A stretch of DNA of 64,000 nucleotides from positions 310,001-374,000 of the forward strand of contig JAEUUF010000022.1 of assembly GCA_016787645.1 (NCBI GenBank), in the 5' to 3' direction. Source of the stretch: Cyclobacteriaceae bacterium. Lineage in GTDB: Bacteria; Bacteroidota; Bacteroidia; Cytophagales; Cyclobacteriaceae. Shown here piece after piece: positions 26,833 to 36,235 of the stretch. Under the pieces are notes generated by a model, which was not told the DNA's origin, ran no database searches, and saw only the letters and a program-made list of their open reading frames with translations. Numbering within the stretch: the stretch's first letter is position 1; the number at the start of each line of letters is the position of its first letter. Position numbers and translations under genes: made by a program.

Positions 26833-27708
26833 TTACAGGATATTGTTGAGCTGTTCTTTTATTTTCTCCAGTTCCTCTTTCATCTGTACCACGGCACGCT
26901 GAATCTCTGCATCGTTGGCTTTTGATCCAATGGTGTTGATTTCCCGGCCAATTTCCTGTGCGATAAAGGCCAGCTTCTTGCCACTGGAAGAAGACTCGCG
27001 AATGGCCTCCTGGAAGTAAGTCAGGTGAGCCCTCAGCCGGACACGCTCCTCGTGGATGTCCAATTTCTCAATGTAGAACAGGATTTCCTGTTCAAGCCGG
27101 TTCTTGTCAAATCCTTCTTCCCCGAAAAACTCTGTCACATTCTTGCGAATTCGGCCTCGGATTTTTTCCACGCGTGCCGGGTCGAGGGATTCGACGCGGT
27201 CAAGCAGGGAACCTATTTGATCAATATACGTCAGGAGCTTTCCAGCCAGCACCTTGCCTTCAGCTTCACGGAAAGTGTTACACTGCTGGATGGCTGCGTT
27301 CAGTGCTTTCATCAAGGCCTCGAGGGTAGCCGCAGAGGCCTTTACTTCCTGTTCGAGAGAAACTTCCGGAGATCGTAGCGCAGTCTCAAACAGGTTGTCA
27401 TAGGGAGCCATCACCCGGTCAGCGAGTTTTTTCAATTCCTGGTAGTGGGCGATAAAGAGGGCCTCGTTGTAACGCTGCGGTGCCTGGCCCGTAAAATGTT
27501 TTTCGTAGGTGACGGTGACAGAGATTTTACCGCGTTCCAGCTTATCCTGCAGGAGGCTTCGCACTTCGAGATCTTTTTCCGAAAAATCGGAAGGAAGGCG
27601 AAGGGACAAATCCATGAATTTTGAATTCAGGGACTTGACCTCCACATGAACTGAACCCTCATCTACCGGAGCGGCCGCCTGGCCATATCCGGTCATCGAA
27701 CGGAGCAT
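26833..27708 (-). CDS. yicC: YicC-family endoribonuclease
   Basis: This 291-aa protein begins MLRSMTGYGQA, the hallmark of YicC, has the SLNSKF segment near residue 28, a central coiled helical region, and the conserved C-terminal block starting near IAQEIGREINTIGSKAND. YicC proteins are recently recognised RNases acting on small RNAs and mRNA decay. In many bacteria the gene precedes gmk, which is not adjacent here. The first methionine is at 27708; the fourth codon later ATG is also possible. Confident on family, less on physiological target. Confidence 0.93.
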   Translation of the reverse strand: MLRSMTGYGQAAAPVDEGSVHVEVKSLNSKFMDLSLRLPSDFSEKDLEVRSLLQDKLERGKISVTVTYEKHFTGQAPQRYNEALFIAHYQELKKLADRVMAPYDNLFETALRSPEVSLEQEVKASAATLEALMKALNAAIQQCNTFREAEGKVLAGKLLTYIDQIGSLLDRVESLDPARVEKIRGRIRKNVTEFFGEEGFDKNRLEQEILFYIEKLDIHEERVRLRAHLTYFQEAIRESSSSGKKLAFIAQEIGREINTIGSKANDAEIQRAVVQMKEELEKIKEQLNNIL

Positions 27709-27756
27709 AGAAAAGTATTTGACGCAAGGTAAGTCAATCCGCTGAGATGGAACGGA

Positions 27757-30700
27757 TCAAAAGTCAAGACCCACGGAGACCATGATGCGCGGGTCTTCCA
27801 CTTTGAAGTTCTTTACCGGCCAGGCATAATCCAGTTTCAGGTAGTAGCCCAACACCATGGACCGGAATCCAAACCCGTAACTGTATAACCACGGATTGAG
27901 GTATTGCTTCAGGTCGACAATGAATGGTCCTGACTTGATTTCCAACGTGCGGAGACTGTTCTCCGAACCCACGGGGGGTGCACCGGTCCAACTGGTTCCA
28001 ATATCATAGAACGTCGTGAACTGCATGTTGCGGAAGAAGCTGGAGGAGACAGAGCCACCGGCCAGCGCCCTGACGATTGGCAGGCGGAGTTCCGCATTGA
28101 ACATGGCCACGCTGGTTCCGTAGAGGCTGGCATAATCAAATCCTCGCAGTGTCGTGGCGAACTCGGTAAACAAAAGGTTGTCGTTGTAGCCCGACTTAAC
28201 ATACAGGGGATTCTTCACACCATCGTAGTTAATCGTGTTGCCAAACCAGTTATCGACGCCACCCAGTACATACTGTTTGGGGGAATTGCCGAAGAACGTG
28301 CCTGTATATCCCCTCAGGGCCAAAACAATTTCATGGTAGATCTTCTGATAGTGCCTTACATCGAGGTACGCCTGGGAGAAGCTGGCGCTGGAATTTCCGT
28401 TGCCATTGTAGAACACAATCCCCAGTTTAGCGCGCGTGCCCTCCATGATGTTCAGCCCGCTGTTGACTGAATTGTCGTACACAAATTCAGCACGCGCCCC
28501 GGTATACCATTGTGATTTGGAGGCACGATAGACGGGTGGTGAATTGATGCGCTGGTCAGGTCCAAGATCTTCGTAAAAGGTGTATCCCACAAAGGGTTTC
28601 ACTGCAAGCCGCATGCGTACGGTAAGGGGCAGCGCCGCACCAAATTCAATCTTTTGCCACGAGTACTTCTGGCGCTGGGCGTTGGTGGTTGTTCCATTCA
28701 ATTCCTGTTGGGTCCAGAAAATCACTTTTCGGTCATACCGTACGCTGAAGTCCATGCGGTGTTTGAGATAATGGATTTCTCCAAAGACATCGCCGCTTTT
28801 CCAGTCAAACGCCGTCTGAATGCCACCGTAGATTCTGAAATTTTCAAGAATATCGTTCATCTGTGTCTGGATACGGATGCTGAACCCGCGCAGGGGATCA
28901 ATCACGAAATCGGTACCGATGTTCTCATAGCTGAACTTCGGCTGATAGGGAAATGGCCCATTGATGCGGCTTGTCTCCCGGGCCTTCATGTAACGACTGA
29001 GGAATGTCTCACCCGGCTTCTGCGTCTTCATCGCTTCGTCTTCAAAACGGTAGTCATCCGTGTTGAGATCCTTATCCTTCTTAGGCGGCGTTAGTGTGAT
29101 CGAGGGTGCTACCGCCGGTTTGGTTATCGTGTCCTTCTTCACGTTCTCATCTTCGAACCTGTAATCGTCGACGTTAATTTCTCTGGGCTTCAGTTGGGTG
29201 CGGGTCGAATCTACCTTGGGCACTGTGTTTCGCTTCAGTGTATCCAGGGATTGTTTTGTCGTATCCTTTTTTCCGATGGTGGAATCCCGCTTTTGCTGGA
29301 GTCGATCGTTGATGAGCTGTTTCAGCGATACACCTTGCTTCACTTCCCGCTTCCTTCTTTCGGTAAGGTTTCGAACCTGTTGAGTCTCCTTCCGCCGCGT
29401 GGCGGGTGTAAATATCTGCCGGTCAAAATTGAAATTACGGTCGATAAAAATGTCTTCGCGAAGCCGGTTGGTCATCACAGCGGCGAACAGTTTTCCCTCT
29501 TGGTGAATGTCAAAACTCTTGATGCTGGAGTCGAAGTTTGTCACCTGAGCATACACGCCGGTCTGTCGGTTGAACCGAAAGAGGTTAATGATGCCCCGCT
29601 GATCGCTGAGGTAATAGATGTTGTTCTCATCTACAGCCTTGGGAGCATAGTCCGCGCTCAGTGTATTGGTGATTCGTGACACGACATTCGTGGTGGTGTC
29701 CAAATTATAGGCGAACAGGTTATAGTTTCTCGGCAGCTTACTATAGTCCTTTTTCACGGCCGTCACCGAGTCCGTTGTCCGGTTGGAGCTGAAGATCAGT
29801 GTATTCGTTTTGGGGATAAAAGAGGGATCAAAATCATCGAAGAGATCGTTCGTAAGCCTTCGGGTGCGATCACGGCGTGTGCTAACGAGGAACAAATCAT
29901 TTTGACCATCCATATCGGCGCTGATGACGGCCAACCGGCCATTGTCCGAAAAATTGAGACTGCGAATGTTGCTGAACCGTTCGAGCGGGCGGGGAATTTT
30001 GCTGCGCGTGGTCAGGTCATAGAGCCAAAAGAGGTGCTGCCCATACCGGACGCCGATCACTCCCAGGGTATGCCCGTCGGCCCAGGCTAATAAAGGCAGG
30101 CTGGTATCCACCGTTTGGCGGAAAACTTTGTTCCCGTCACTGAGAATCGTGGTTTCTCTGCCCGTCTCAAGGGATTTCACAATCACCGTGAATTTGCCGC
30201 GGTCATTTTCGGCATAGGCCACATACTTGCCATCCGGGCTGATCTTCATCGTGGTATATACAATGCCCTGGCGATGCCTCGGAGTAATACGAAGTGAATC
30301 GGAAGTCGATTGGTAACTGGTCAGGATGCGCTGTTGATCTTCACTGTAAAATCGGCGCCAATCGGCTATGAGTTGCTTGAAGGGGATACCCAGTGTTATG
30401 TAAATGCTTTTCTGCTCATTGCGAATGACTCGTGTGTAATTGAGAATATTGGCTACGCTGGCTTTGCCATACTTTTCCACGATGTAATTCCAAATAGATT
30501 GTCCAATGAGTGTGGCCTCTTCCCCGGTCACTTTCAGCGCCTTGTTGACCTGCTTGCTCTGCACAAACTGCCGGGCGTAGTCATCCATTTCCTCGTCCCA
30601 ACCTTTTGCGGCGTATTGGGAAACGCCGTCGATGAACCAATCCGGAAGGTTCATCAGCACGGCATTCTGAAACATGTCTTTCAGACTTCCGCCGAACATC

Positions 30701-31158
30701 ATCTCCTTCACCATGAGGTCGGTTACTTTCAGAATCAACTCTTCCTTGAATCCGTCCAGCGATCCCGGGTGGGCAATCTCCACATAGGGCTTGATGAATT
30801 CCGTTTCACCTCCGACGCGGAACTGCTTCCCCTGGATTCCCATATTGCTTTGTTGCAAGTCGGTGACCGAATTGTAGAGGAAAACCTTGGTCTTGAGGTA
30901 AGGAGGATACCCGATCAGGTCGGTGACACGGTCAAACTCTGATTCTAAGTATTGTGCTGCCTCGGTGGCTACGCGCCGACGTTCGTCATAATAATAGACA
31001 TCAAAGTTGTCCGTGCTGATGTACTGCCAATTGAACTGGCGGTATTGGATGCGGTTGCGTCCGAAGGTCTGATCCGCCATTTGCGCGTGTGCAGCAATCT
31101 CCAAACCCAGCCAACCCAAGAGGATCAGCAGGAACCGTAAGTGCTTCCACACGTGCAT
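27757..31158 (-). CDS. Large envelope protein: degenerate peptidase-like domain, TolB-like propeller and C-terminal outer-membrane barrel
   Basis: The 1,133-aa product (1,139 if GTG at 31176 is the start) has a signal peptide, then a peptidase MA-like domain (about residues 35-270) whose NLPDWFIDGVSQY fits the family but whose HExxH site appears to read KVTDLM. A WD40/TolB-like propeller follows (about 290-600, with SPDGKYVAYAEND). A charged linker repeats the motif DDYRFEDE twice. The last 400 residues are strand-rich and end VSVGLDF like an outer-membrane barrel of the BamA/surface-antigen kind. The GTG start would overlap the upstream oxidoreductase stop (GTGA); ATG 31158 gives a cleaner signal peptide. 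Function unknown. Confidence 0.8.
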   Translation of the reverse strand: MHVWKHLRFLLILLGWLGLEIAAHAQMADQTFGRNRIQYRQFNWQYISTDNFDVYYYDERRRVATEAAQYLESEFDRVTDLIGYPPYLKTKVFLYNSVTDLQQSNMGIQGKQFRVGGETEFIKPYVEIAHPGSLDGFKEELILKVTDLMVKEMMFGGSLKDMFQNAVLMNLPDWFIDGVSQYAAKGWDEEMDDYARQFVQSKQVNKALKVTGEEATLIGQSIWNYIVEKYGKASVANILNYTRVIRNEQKSIYITLGIPFKQLIADWRRFYSEDQQRILTSYQSTSDSLRITPRHRQGIVYTTMKISPDGKYVAYAENDRGKFTVIVKSLETGRETTILSDGNKVFRQTVDTSLPLLAWADGHTLGVIGVRYGQHLFWLYDLTTRSKIPRPLERFSNIRSLNFSDNGRLAVISADMDGQNDLFLVSTRRDRTRRLTNDLFDDFDPSFIPKTNTLIFSSNRTTDSVTAVKKDYSKLPRNYNLFAYNLDTTTNVVSRITNTLSADYAPKAVDENNIYYLSDQRGIINLFRFNRQTGVYAQVTNFDSSIKSFDIHQEGKLFAAVMTNRLREDIFIDRNFNFDRQIFTPATRRKETQQVRNLTERRKREVKQGVSLKQLINDRLQQKRDSTIGKKDTTKQSLDTLKRNTVPKVDSTRTQLKPREINVDDYRFEDENVKKDTITKPAVAPSITLTPPKKDKDLNTDDYRFEDEAMKTQKPGETFLSRYMKARETSRINGPFPYQPKFSYENIGTDFVIDPLRGFSIRIQTQMNDILENFRIYGGIQTAFDWKSGDVFGEIHYLKHRMDFSVRYDRKVIFWTQQELNGTTTNAQRQKYSWQKIEFGAALPLTVRMRLAVKPFVGYTFYEDLGPDQRINSPPVYRASKSQWYTGARAEFVYDNSVNSGLNIMEGTRAKLGIVFYNGNGNSSASFSQAYLDVRHYQKIYHEIVLALRGYTGTFFGNSPKQYVLGGVDNWFGNTINYDGVKNPLYVKSGYNDNLLFTEFATTLRGFDYASLYGTSVAMFNAELRLPIVRALAGGSVSSSFFRNMQFTTFYDIGTSWTGAPPVGSENSLRTLEIKSGPFIVDLKQYLNPWLYSYGFGFRSMVLGYYLKLDYAWPVKNFKVEDPRIMVSVGLDF

Positions 31159-31172
31159 AAACTCAACAGCAA

Positions 31173-32237
31173 TCACTTCGAATATAACGGTTTGAACCTG
31201 GAAATATTTACCTCGGCCGGAAGGCTGGGTCCTCCCTCACTCCAATCCGCCAGTAGTTTTGCAAAATAGGGAGCCAAACTTACACCTTTCGTGCCCAATC
31301 CATTGAAAATAATCACGTTTTCATGGTCCGGGTGAGACCCCATTAAAGGCCGACGGTCAGTTACGGTTGGGCGGATACCCCACCCTTGGTGAATAATCTC
31401 GAATGGATTTCTGACCAGCTTTTTCAGCCGGGTCAGAATCTGCTCTCGCCCCTCCTCGGATGCTTCCAAACTGTACGGTTCATGCTGGTAGGTAGATCCT
31501 GCAATAAATGTGCCCGGGTCCCTGCCCGGTACCAGGTAGACACCACGACTAACAATATTCTGATTATCCATTTCCATCTTCACCACCAGGGCTTCCCCTT
31601 TCAGCGGCCGAAGCGGCAACCATCCAAACCACTGGCTATTGCGCGCAGCCAACCCGTTGCAGAGAACAATTTGAGACGCGGTCACTCCTTTATAATGTAT
31701 TGCATCATCCACCCTGCATTCCTTCTCATCAAAGTACTCTTCTGTCCAGGCGCCTTGCTCCTTTAACGCGTCGCGAATCGTTGCGACCCAGCTCACCACA
31801 TCAAGATATCCCGATTGCCTAATGAGCAAACCGCCATGCGGATCATTGAGCGCCCCGGGCAGGGGTGACGTATCGCACACCTTGGTAACAAAATCGCGCA
31901 ATTCAACTGCAGCGGACTTTTCTTTCCATTGCTGCTGTTCGGCCAAGGATAAGAAAGGCCGGTAAATAGGTTTCGGATAGAAAAAGGATCGGCCGAGTTT
32001 TCGTTCCGCCTGAGGGTACCACTGGTTCAGGAACGGGAACAACAAGTCGGCGAGGAAGGTCCTGGTCATCACCTTGCCAGTGATCGGGTTACAGATTCCA
32101 GCGGAAATGATTGAAGCTCGGTTCTCGCCAGGGAGATCATATACCTTAACACGCTTGCCGCGACCCATCAACTCCCACGCCAGTGCTGACCCGGCAAGGC
32201 CTTGACCAACGATGATGTAATCCACCCGGGCTTCCAC
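31173..32237 (-). CDS. FAD-dependent oxidoreductase of the DAO family
   Basis: This 354-aa protein has an N-terminal FAD-binding Rossmann motif, YIIVGQGLAGSALAWEL, and the C-terminal GWGIRPTVTDRRPLMG and FNGLGTKGVSLAP segments typical of D-amino acid oxidase/glycine oxidase-like enzymes and of the C-terminal domain of MnmC. Substrate is not evident; an amine or amino acid is likely. It is flanked on the same strand by an EamA exporter gene 7 bp upstream and the propeller/barrel gene, whose possible GTG start overlaps its stop codon. Co-transcription of the three is likely. Confidence 0.83.
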   Translation of the reverse strand: MEARVDYIIVGQGLAGSALAWELMGRGKRVKVYDLPGENRASIISAGICNPITGKVMTRTFLADLLFPFLNQWYPQAERKLGRSFFYPKPIYRPFLSLAEQQQWKEKSAAVELRDFVTKVCDTSPLPGALNDPHGGLLIRQSGYLDVVSWVATIRDALKEQGAWTEEYFDEKECRVDDAIHYKGVTASQIVLCNGLAARNSQWFGWLPLRPLKGEALVVKMEMDNQNIVSRGVYLVPGRDPGTFIAGSTYQHEPYSLEASEEGREQILTRLKKLVRNPFEIIHQGWGIRPTVTDRRPLMGSHPDHENVIIFNGLGTKGVSLAPYFAKLLADWSEGGPSLPAEVNISRFKPLYSK

Positions 32238-32244
32238 GGCATGC

Positions 32245-33126
32245 TTACGATTTCCGGTTCACCAGGTATACTCCGGCGAGGATGGCAGCCATGCCCATGA
32301 AGTGAGTAGCGTATAACTTCTCTCCGTCCAATACACCCCAACCCACGGAGACGAGCGGCATGAGGTATGTTACCATACTGGTATAAAGTGGAGTGGTGAT
32401 CCGCACGAGTTTATTGAAAACCAGCCCGGCAATCGCTGTGCTCATCAGTGCCAGCAGTGCTACATAACCGGCAGAAGTCATCGCGCCAGGAACGGTTTGG
32501 AGATGATCGGTGAAGTCAGTGAATCCAAACAAGACCAAAGCGCCCAATGGACCAAGCATAGCTATGGATACGCTCGTGATCGCCAGCGAACCGAGCCCGG
32601 TGATGTTGTATTTGACAAAGTTGAGGTTGAGGCCGTAGAATGCGCAGGCTGCTACAATCAGCAATCCAAACGCGTTAAACCCGGTCACGGACGCTCCGCT
32701 GCGGGAAATCATGAGCAGCACGGTGCCACCTAAGCCAACAAGAAGGCCCAATATCGCCGGACCACGGAAAAGTTGCTTGTAGAAAATCACGCCCATGATG
32801 AGCGTCCACAACGGTGAAAGGGTATTGAGAATTCCGGCCACGGAACTGTCGATGTGTTTCTGGGCTGTAGTAAATAAGAATGCCGGAATAAATACGCCGA
32901 GGAGGCCCGAGACCAGGAGTTTCCAAAACTGGTGAGACTGAACTTCCTTGAATTTCACCAGGGCGATGGGCAACACCAGAATGCCCGCTACGGTAATGCG
33001 CAGGGCAGCAACCTCCACAGGGGTTAAGGCAACCAACCCCTTCTTCATAAGAATGAAGGATGTGCCCCAGATAAGGGTAAGCACGGTCAGCAGAAAAAGC
33101 GGGAAGGTGTTGATTTTATTTTCCAA
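32245..33126 (-). CDS. EamA/DMT-superfamily transporter
   Basis: This 293-aa membrane protein has ten predicted helices arranged as two EamA repeats of about 140 residues each (first from LLTVLTLIWGTSFILMKKG, second from FGLLIVAACAFYGLNLNFV). Members export amino acids, nucleosides or other metabolites. No specific substrate can be read. It lies directly upstream of the FAD oxidoreductase (7-bp gap). Starts with ATG. Confidence 0.88.
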   Translation of the reverse strand: MENKINTFPLFLLTVLTLIWGTSFILMKKGLVALTPVEVAALRITVAGILVLPIALVKFKEVQSHQFWKLLVSGLLGVFIPAFLFTTAQKHIDSSVAGILNTLSPLWTLIMGVIFYKQLFRGPAILGLLVGLGGTVLLMISRSGASVTGFNAFGLLIVAACAFYGLNLNFVKYNITGLGSLAITSVSIAMLGPLGALVLFGFTDFTDHLQTVPGAMTSAGYVALLALMSTAIAGLVFNKLVRITTPLYTSMVTYLMPLVSVGWGVLDGEKLYATHFMGMAAILAGVYLVNRKS

Positions 33127-33187
33127 TGGATAGCAATATCATAAGTTGAAAGATTCCTCACGCACCCTCTCTGCGTGTTGACACCAA

Positions 33188-34183
33188 TCAGGCGAGCACC
33201 GTCTGCTGGGAAAACACCTCGGTGATTTCATCCAGCAGGGCATGCACTTGGGCGGGAGTGTCTGCTTCCACCAGTTTGGTGCGATAAGGCTTAAAGTCAG
33301 GAATGCTTCTGAAGTAGTTGGCATAGTGCCGGCGCATTTCAAACACCCCAAGCCGATCACCTTTCCAACGCACGGAGAAGTCAAAATGTTCACGGCAGAC
33401 ACGCACACGTTCCGGCAGATCCGGGCCAGGAAGAACTTCCCCGGTGGCCAGGAAATGCTTGATTTCCCTGAACACCCAGGGTGATCCGACCGAAGCGCGG
33501 CCAATCATGATGCCATCCACGCCATAGCGGTTCTTATAATCAGCTGCTTTCTGAGGAGAATCGATGTCACCATTTCCGAAGATGGGAATGTGCATGCGCG
33601 GATTGTTTTTGATCTCAGCGATCAACGTCCAGTCTGCTTCGCCTTTGTACATCTGAACACGGGTGCGTCCATGCACGGTGAGCGCTTTGATGCCAATGTC
33701 CTGGAGACGCTCCGCCACTTCGACAATATTTTTGGTCTTGTCATCCCATCCCAGGCGCGTCTTGACTGTGACGGGCAGATGGGTACACTTCACGATTGAT
33801 TCTGTCATCTTCACCATCTTCGGGATGTCTTGCAGCAACGCGGCCCCTGCGCCACGACAAGCAACGGCTTTTACCGGGCAACCATAATTAATGTCAATCA
33901 GGTCAGGCTTCACTTCAGTGGCGATTTCCGCCGAGGTCACCATGTTGCCAACGTCTCCTCCAAACAACTGGATGCCAATGGGTCGCTCATACTCGAAGAT
34001 GTCCAGTTTCTGGCGGCTCTTGGCGGCATGGCGGATCAGCCCTTCCGAGGAGATAAACTCAGTATACATCAGATCGGCCCCTCCGGCTTTGCACACGGCA
34101 CGAAATGGCGGATCGCTCACATCCTCCATAGGAGCAAGGAGGAGCGGAAAATCGCCGAGGGATAGGTTGCCGATCTTTACCAT
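33188..34183 (-). CDS. dusB: tRNA-dihydrouridine synthase B
   Basis: This 331-aa flavoenzyme reduces uridine in the D-loop of tRNA. It has a TIM barrel with LLAPMEDVSDPPFR near residue 15, the catalytic cysteine in NYGCPVKAVACRGAGAALL, VTVHGRTR and GIMIGRASVG, all typical of DusB. The start is ATG at 34183, and a TAnnTTTG box lies 37 bp upstream on the minus strand. It is divergent from a CPBP protease gene. Confident. Confidence 0.95.
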   Translation of the reverse strand: MVKIGNLSLGDFPLLLAPMEDVSDPPFRAVCKAGGADLMYTEFISSEGLIRHAAKSRQKLDIFEYERPIGIQLFGGDVGNMVTSAEIATEVKPDLIDINYGCPVKAVACRGAGAALLQDIPKMVKMTESIVKCTHLPVTVKTRLGWDDKTKNIVEVAERLQDIGIKALTVHGRTRVQMYKGEADWTLIAEIKNNPRMHIPIFGNGDIDSPQKAADYKNRYGVDGIMIGRASVGSPWVFREIKHFLATGEVLPGPDLPERVRVCREHFDFSVRWKGDRLGVFEMRRHYANYFRSIPDFKPYRTKLVEADTPAQVHALLDEITEVFSQQTVLA

Positions 34184-34219
34184 GGTTTCTTAACGTGAAG
34201 AATTCACCATATTTGGGCG

Positions 34220-34227
34220 CAAAAATA
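34220..34227 (-). promoter_or_regulatory. -7 box upstream of dusB
   Basis: TATTTTTG on the minus strand matches TAnnTTTG, 36 bases before the dusB start codon. Confidence 0.5.
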
Positions 34228-34242
34228 GCCAAAAGGGCCCAC

Positions 34243-35172
34243 ATGACCCCCAACCTGGTATCCGACCGCCCCGCGTCGATTTCCCTCCTCCGCATCTTCG
34301 CGATGCTCATCATTGGCTTCCTGTTCATCGGCAATGTGATCGCCCTGCTTACGGTTTCCCTCCTTTATGATGGAAACCTGTCGGAGGCCATGACTGACCC
34401 CGTCGGACACCCGGAGATTCAAACGATCCTGGTGATCGCGCAAGGGTTGGCTGCTTTTGTGGGGCTTGTCCTGATCCCCTGGTATTACCTGAAGACATTC
34501 GAACACCGCTCTCCATTTAATTTCGTCAGAGCATTTCCATCCGTTGTATGGTTTGCCCTCCTGGTGGTGATGACGGTTGCGCTCGTGGTGGGCATCTCAC
34601 CGATCACGGAATGGAATGCCGAAGTGGAACTGCCCTCCTGGCTGGGCGCTTTTGGTGATTTCATGAATGAAATGGAACGACAGGCGAAGCAATTAACGGA
34701 CGCCATGACTTCCGGAATGACCCCCGCGTCATTTGCATTGATCTTCATCGTAGTCGCCATTATCCCCGCCATCGGCGAAGAGCTGGTTTTCCGCGGATTG
34801 ATCCAGACGGAGTTGCAGCGCGCTTTGGGAAATCCACATCTCGGCATCTGGCTGACGGCCGCATTCTTCTCCGCCTTTCACATGCAGTTCTTTGGGTTCT
34901 TCCCCAGGATGTTCATCGGCGCACTCTTGGGCTACCTTTATTTTTGGTCCGGCAATCTTTGGTACCCCATTGTAGGACACTTTCTGAACAACGGGTTGCA
35001 GCTCATCGGCATTTACCTTATGCAGCTCAACCTACTTGATTTTGATGTGGAGAGTACCGAACAAGCGCCGCTTCCCATCGTGGGCATTTCCCTGCTTCTG
35101 CTGGCTGGAATGCTGTATTATTGCAGTAAGAACCTAACTCCTACCGCGTCAGCCCGTGACTTCCCTAAGTAA
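34243..35172 (+). CDS. CPBP-family intramembrane metalloprotease
   Basis: A 309-aa multi-pass membrane protein carrying the three CPBP/Abi motifs: EELVFRG, FSAFHMQFF and GHFLNNGLQ. The glutamates and histidines form the intramembrane zinc site. Relatives process prenylated proteins or act in immunity and stress functions; the bacterial substrate is unknown. The ATG at 34243 is chosen over a GTG at 34195, because the longer form would add a basic stretch and fill the promoter region shared with dusB. It overlaps cdsA by 17 bp, so the two are co-transcribed. Confidence 0.88.
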   Translation: MTPNLVSDRPASISLLRIFAMLIIGFLFIGNVIALLTVSLLYDGNLSEAMTDPVGHPEIQTILVIAQGLAAFVGLVLIPWYYLKTFEHRSPFNFVRAFPSVVWFALLVVMTVALVVGISPITEWNAEVELPSWLGAFGDFMNEMERQAKQLTDAMTSGMTPASFALIFIVVAIIPAIGEELVFRGLIQTELQRALGNPHLGIWLTAAFFSAFHMQFFGFFPRMFIGALLGYLYFWSGNLWYPIVGHFLNNGLQLIGIYLMQLNLLDFDVESTEQAPLPIVGISLLLLAGMLYYCSKNLTPTASARDFPK

Positions 35173-36001
35173 CTACAGCAATCTCACCCAGCGACTCATT
35201 ACGGCGTTCTTTGGGGCTGCGGTGATTATTTCATGCATCCTCTACGGTCCATGGACCTATTTTGCCATATTCTTTTTTATCTGCCTCGTCACGTTGAGAG
35301 AATTCTACGCTTTGGCTGGTCTCGACGGTATGGTAGTTCAAAAGACCTTTGGCACCATCAGTGGGCTTGTGATTTTTTCGTTGTCCTTCCTCATTGAATT
35401 CAACAAGATCTCCTACCGGTATTACTTCCTGATTTTTCCCCTGGTGTCTTGCGTGTACATGATCAAGTTGTACAAGAAATTTGAACGCAAACCATTTACC
35501 AACATTGCCTACACTTTTCTTGGCGTTTTTTACGTGGCCGTTCCCTTCGCCCTGCTGAACATCGCCACCTTTGAGAATCACCAATATGATTACCAAATCA
35601 TTTTTGGTTGCCTCTTTATACTTTGGGCCAGCGACTCCGGCGCCTACTTTGCAGGCACGCTGTTCGGAAAACGAAAACTGTTCGAGCGCATCTCGCCGAA
35701 GAAATCCTGGGAAGGGTTCTTCGGCGGTGCCATACTGGCCATGCTATTTGCCTACGGCCTACCGTATTTCTTCTCCTCCATCGGGCATGAGCCCACCATA
35801 CGGTCGTGGCAGTGGATGGTGGTCGGCGGTCTCATTGTGGTGGGAGGAACGTATGGCGATCTCATCGAATCACTCCTTAAACGAAGCATTGAAATCAAAG
35901 ACTCGGGTACCGCGCTGCCTGGACATGGCGGCTTCCTGGATAGGTTTGACGGACTGTTGATTTCGGCACCTTTTATTGTCGCCTTTCTGGAAATATTCTA
36001 G
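35156..36001 (+). CDS. cdsA: Phosphatidate cytidylyltransferase
   Basis: This 281-aa integral membrane enzyme makes CDP-diacylglycerol from phosphatidate and CTP. Near the C-terminus it has the full family signature, from LKRSIEIKDSG through PGHGGFLDRFDGL, preceded by PKKSWEGFFGG. About eight hydrophobic helices precede this. The start is taken as GTG at 35156, inside the end of the CPBP gene; no ATG fits the conserved N-terminus. psd, which acts two steps later in phosphatidylethanolamine synthesis, lies 1.6 kb downstream beyond gdhA. A terminator follows at 36062. Confidence 0.95.
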   Translation: MTSLSNYSNLTQRLITAFFGAAVIISCILYGPWTYFAIFFFICLVTLREFYALAGLDGMVVQKTFGTISGLVIFSLSFLIEFNKISYRYYFLIFPLVSCVYMIKLYKKFERKPFTNIAYTFLGVFYVAVPFALLNIATFENHQYDYQIIFGCLFILWASDSGAYFAGTLFGKRKLFERISPKKSWEGFFGGAILAMLFAYGLPYFFSSIGHEPTIRSWQWMVVGGLIVVGGTYGDLIESLLKRSIEIKDSGTALPGHGGFLDRFDGLLISAPFIVAFLEIF

Positions 36002-36061
36002 CCCCCGGTGATTCGCCAAAGGGCCATTGAAAGTTCCGAACGTTCTGCTTGAGAACCCTGT

Positions 36062-36090
36062 AAAACCTTCTGAATTTGAGGGTTTTTTTT
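36062..36090 (+). terminator. Rho-independent terminator after cdsA
   Basis: A 9-bp stem (36062-36070 with 36078-36086, one G-U pair) with a 7-base loop runs into eight consecutive T residues (36083-36090). Confidence 0.8.
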
Positions 36091-36157
36091 CATTAGGCGG
36101 TGAATTATTCGGCTCCTTTCAACCGCTCCTAAAAACAGTAAAAACCACTTAATTCTA

Positions 36158-36165
36158 TATCTTTG
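36158..36165 (+). promoter_or_regulatory. -7 box upstream of gdhA
   Basis: TATCTTTG matches TAnnTTTG, 70 bases before the gdhA start, leaving a leader of about 60 nt. Confidence 0.55.
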
Positions 36166-36235
36166 CAACCGTTTTCGAATGGTGTGTGAAATTCATTCAA
36201 TCACCGTTTGACAACCAAACTTTAATCCTCACACC

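Noticed and set aside
30310-30942. 210-codon plus-strand frame opposite the propeller/barrel gene
   Set aside because: The opposite strand has a signal peptide and domain structure; this frame has none.
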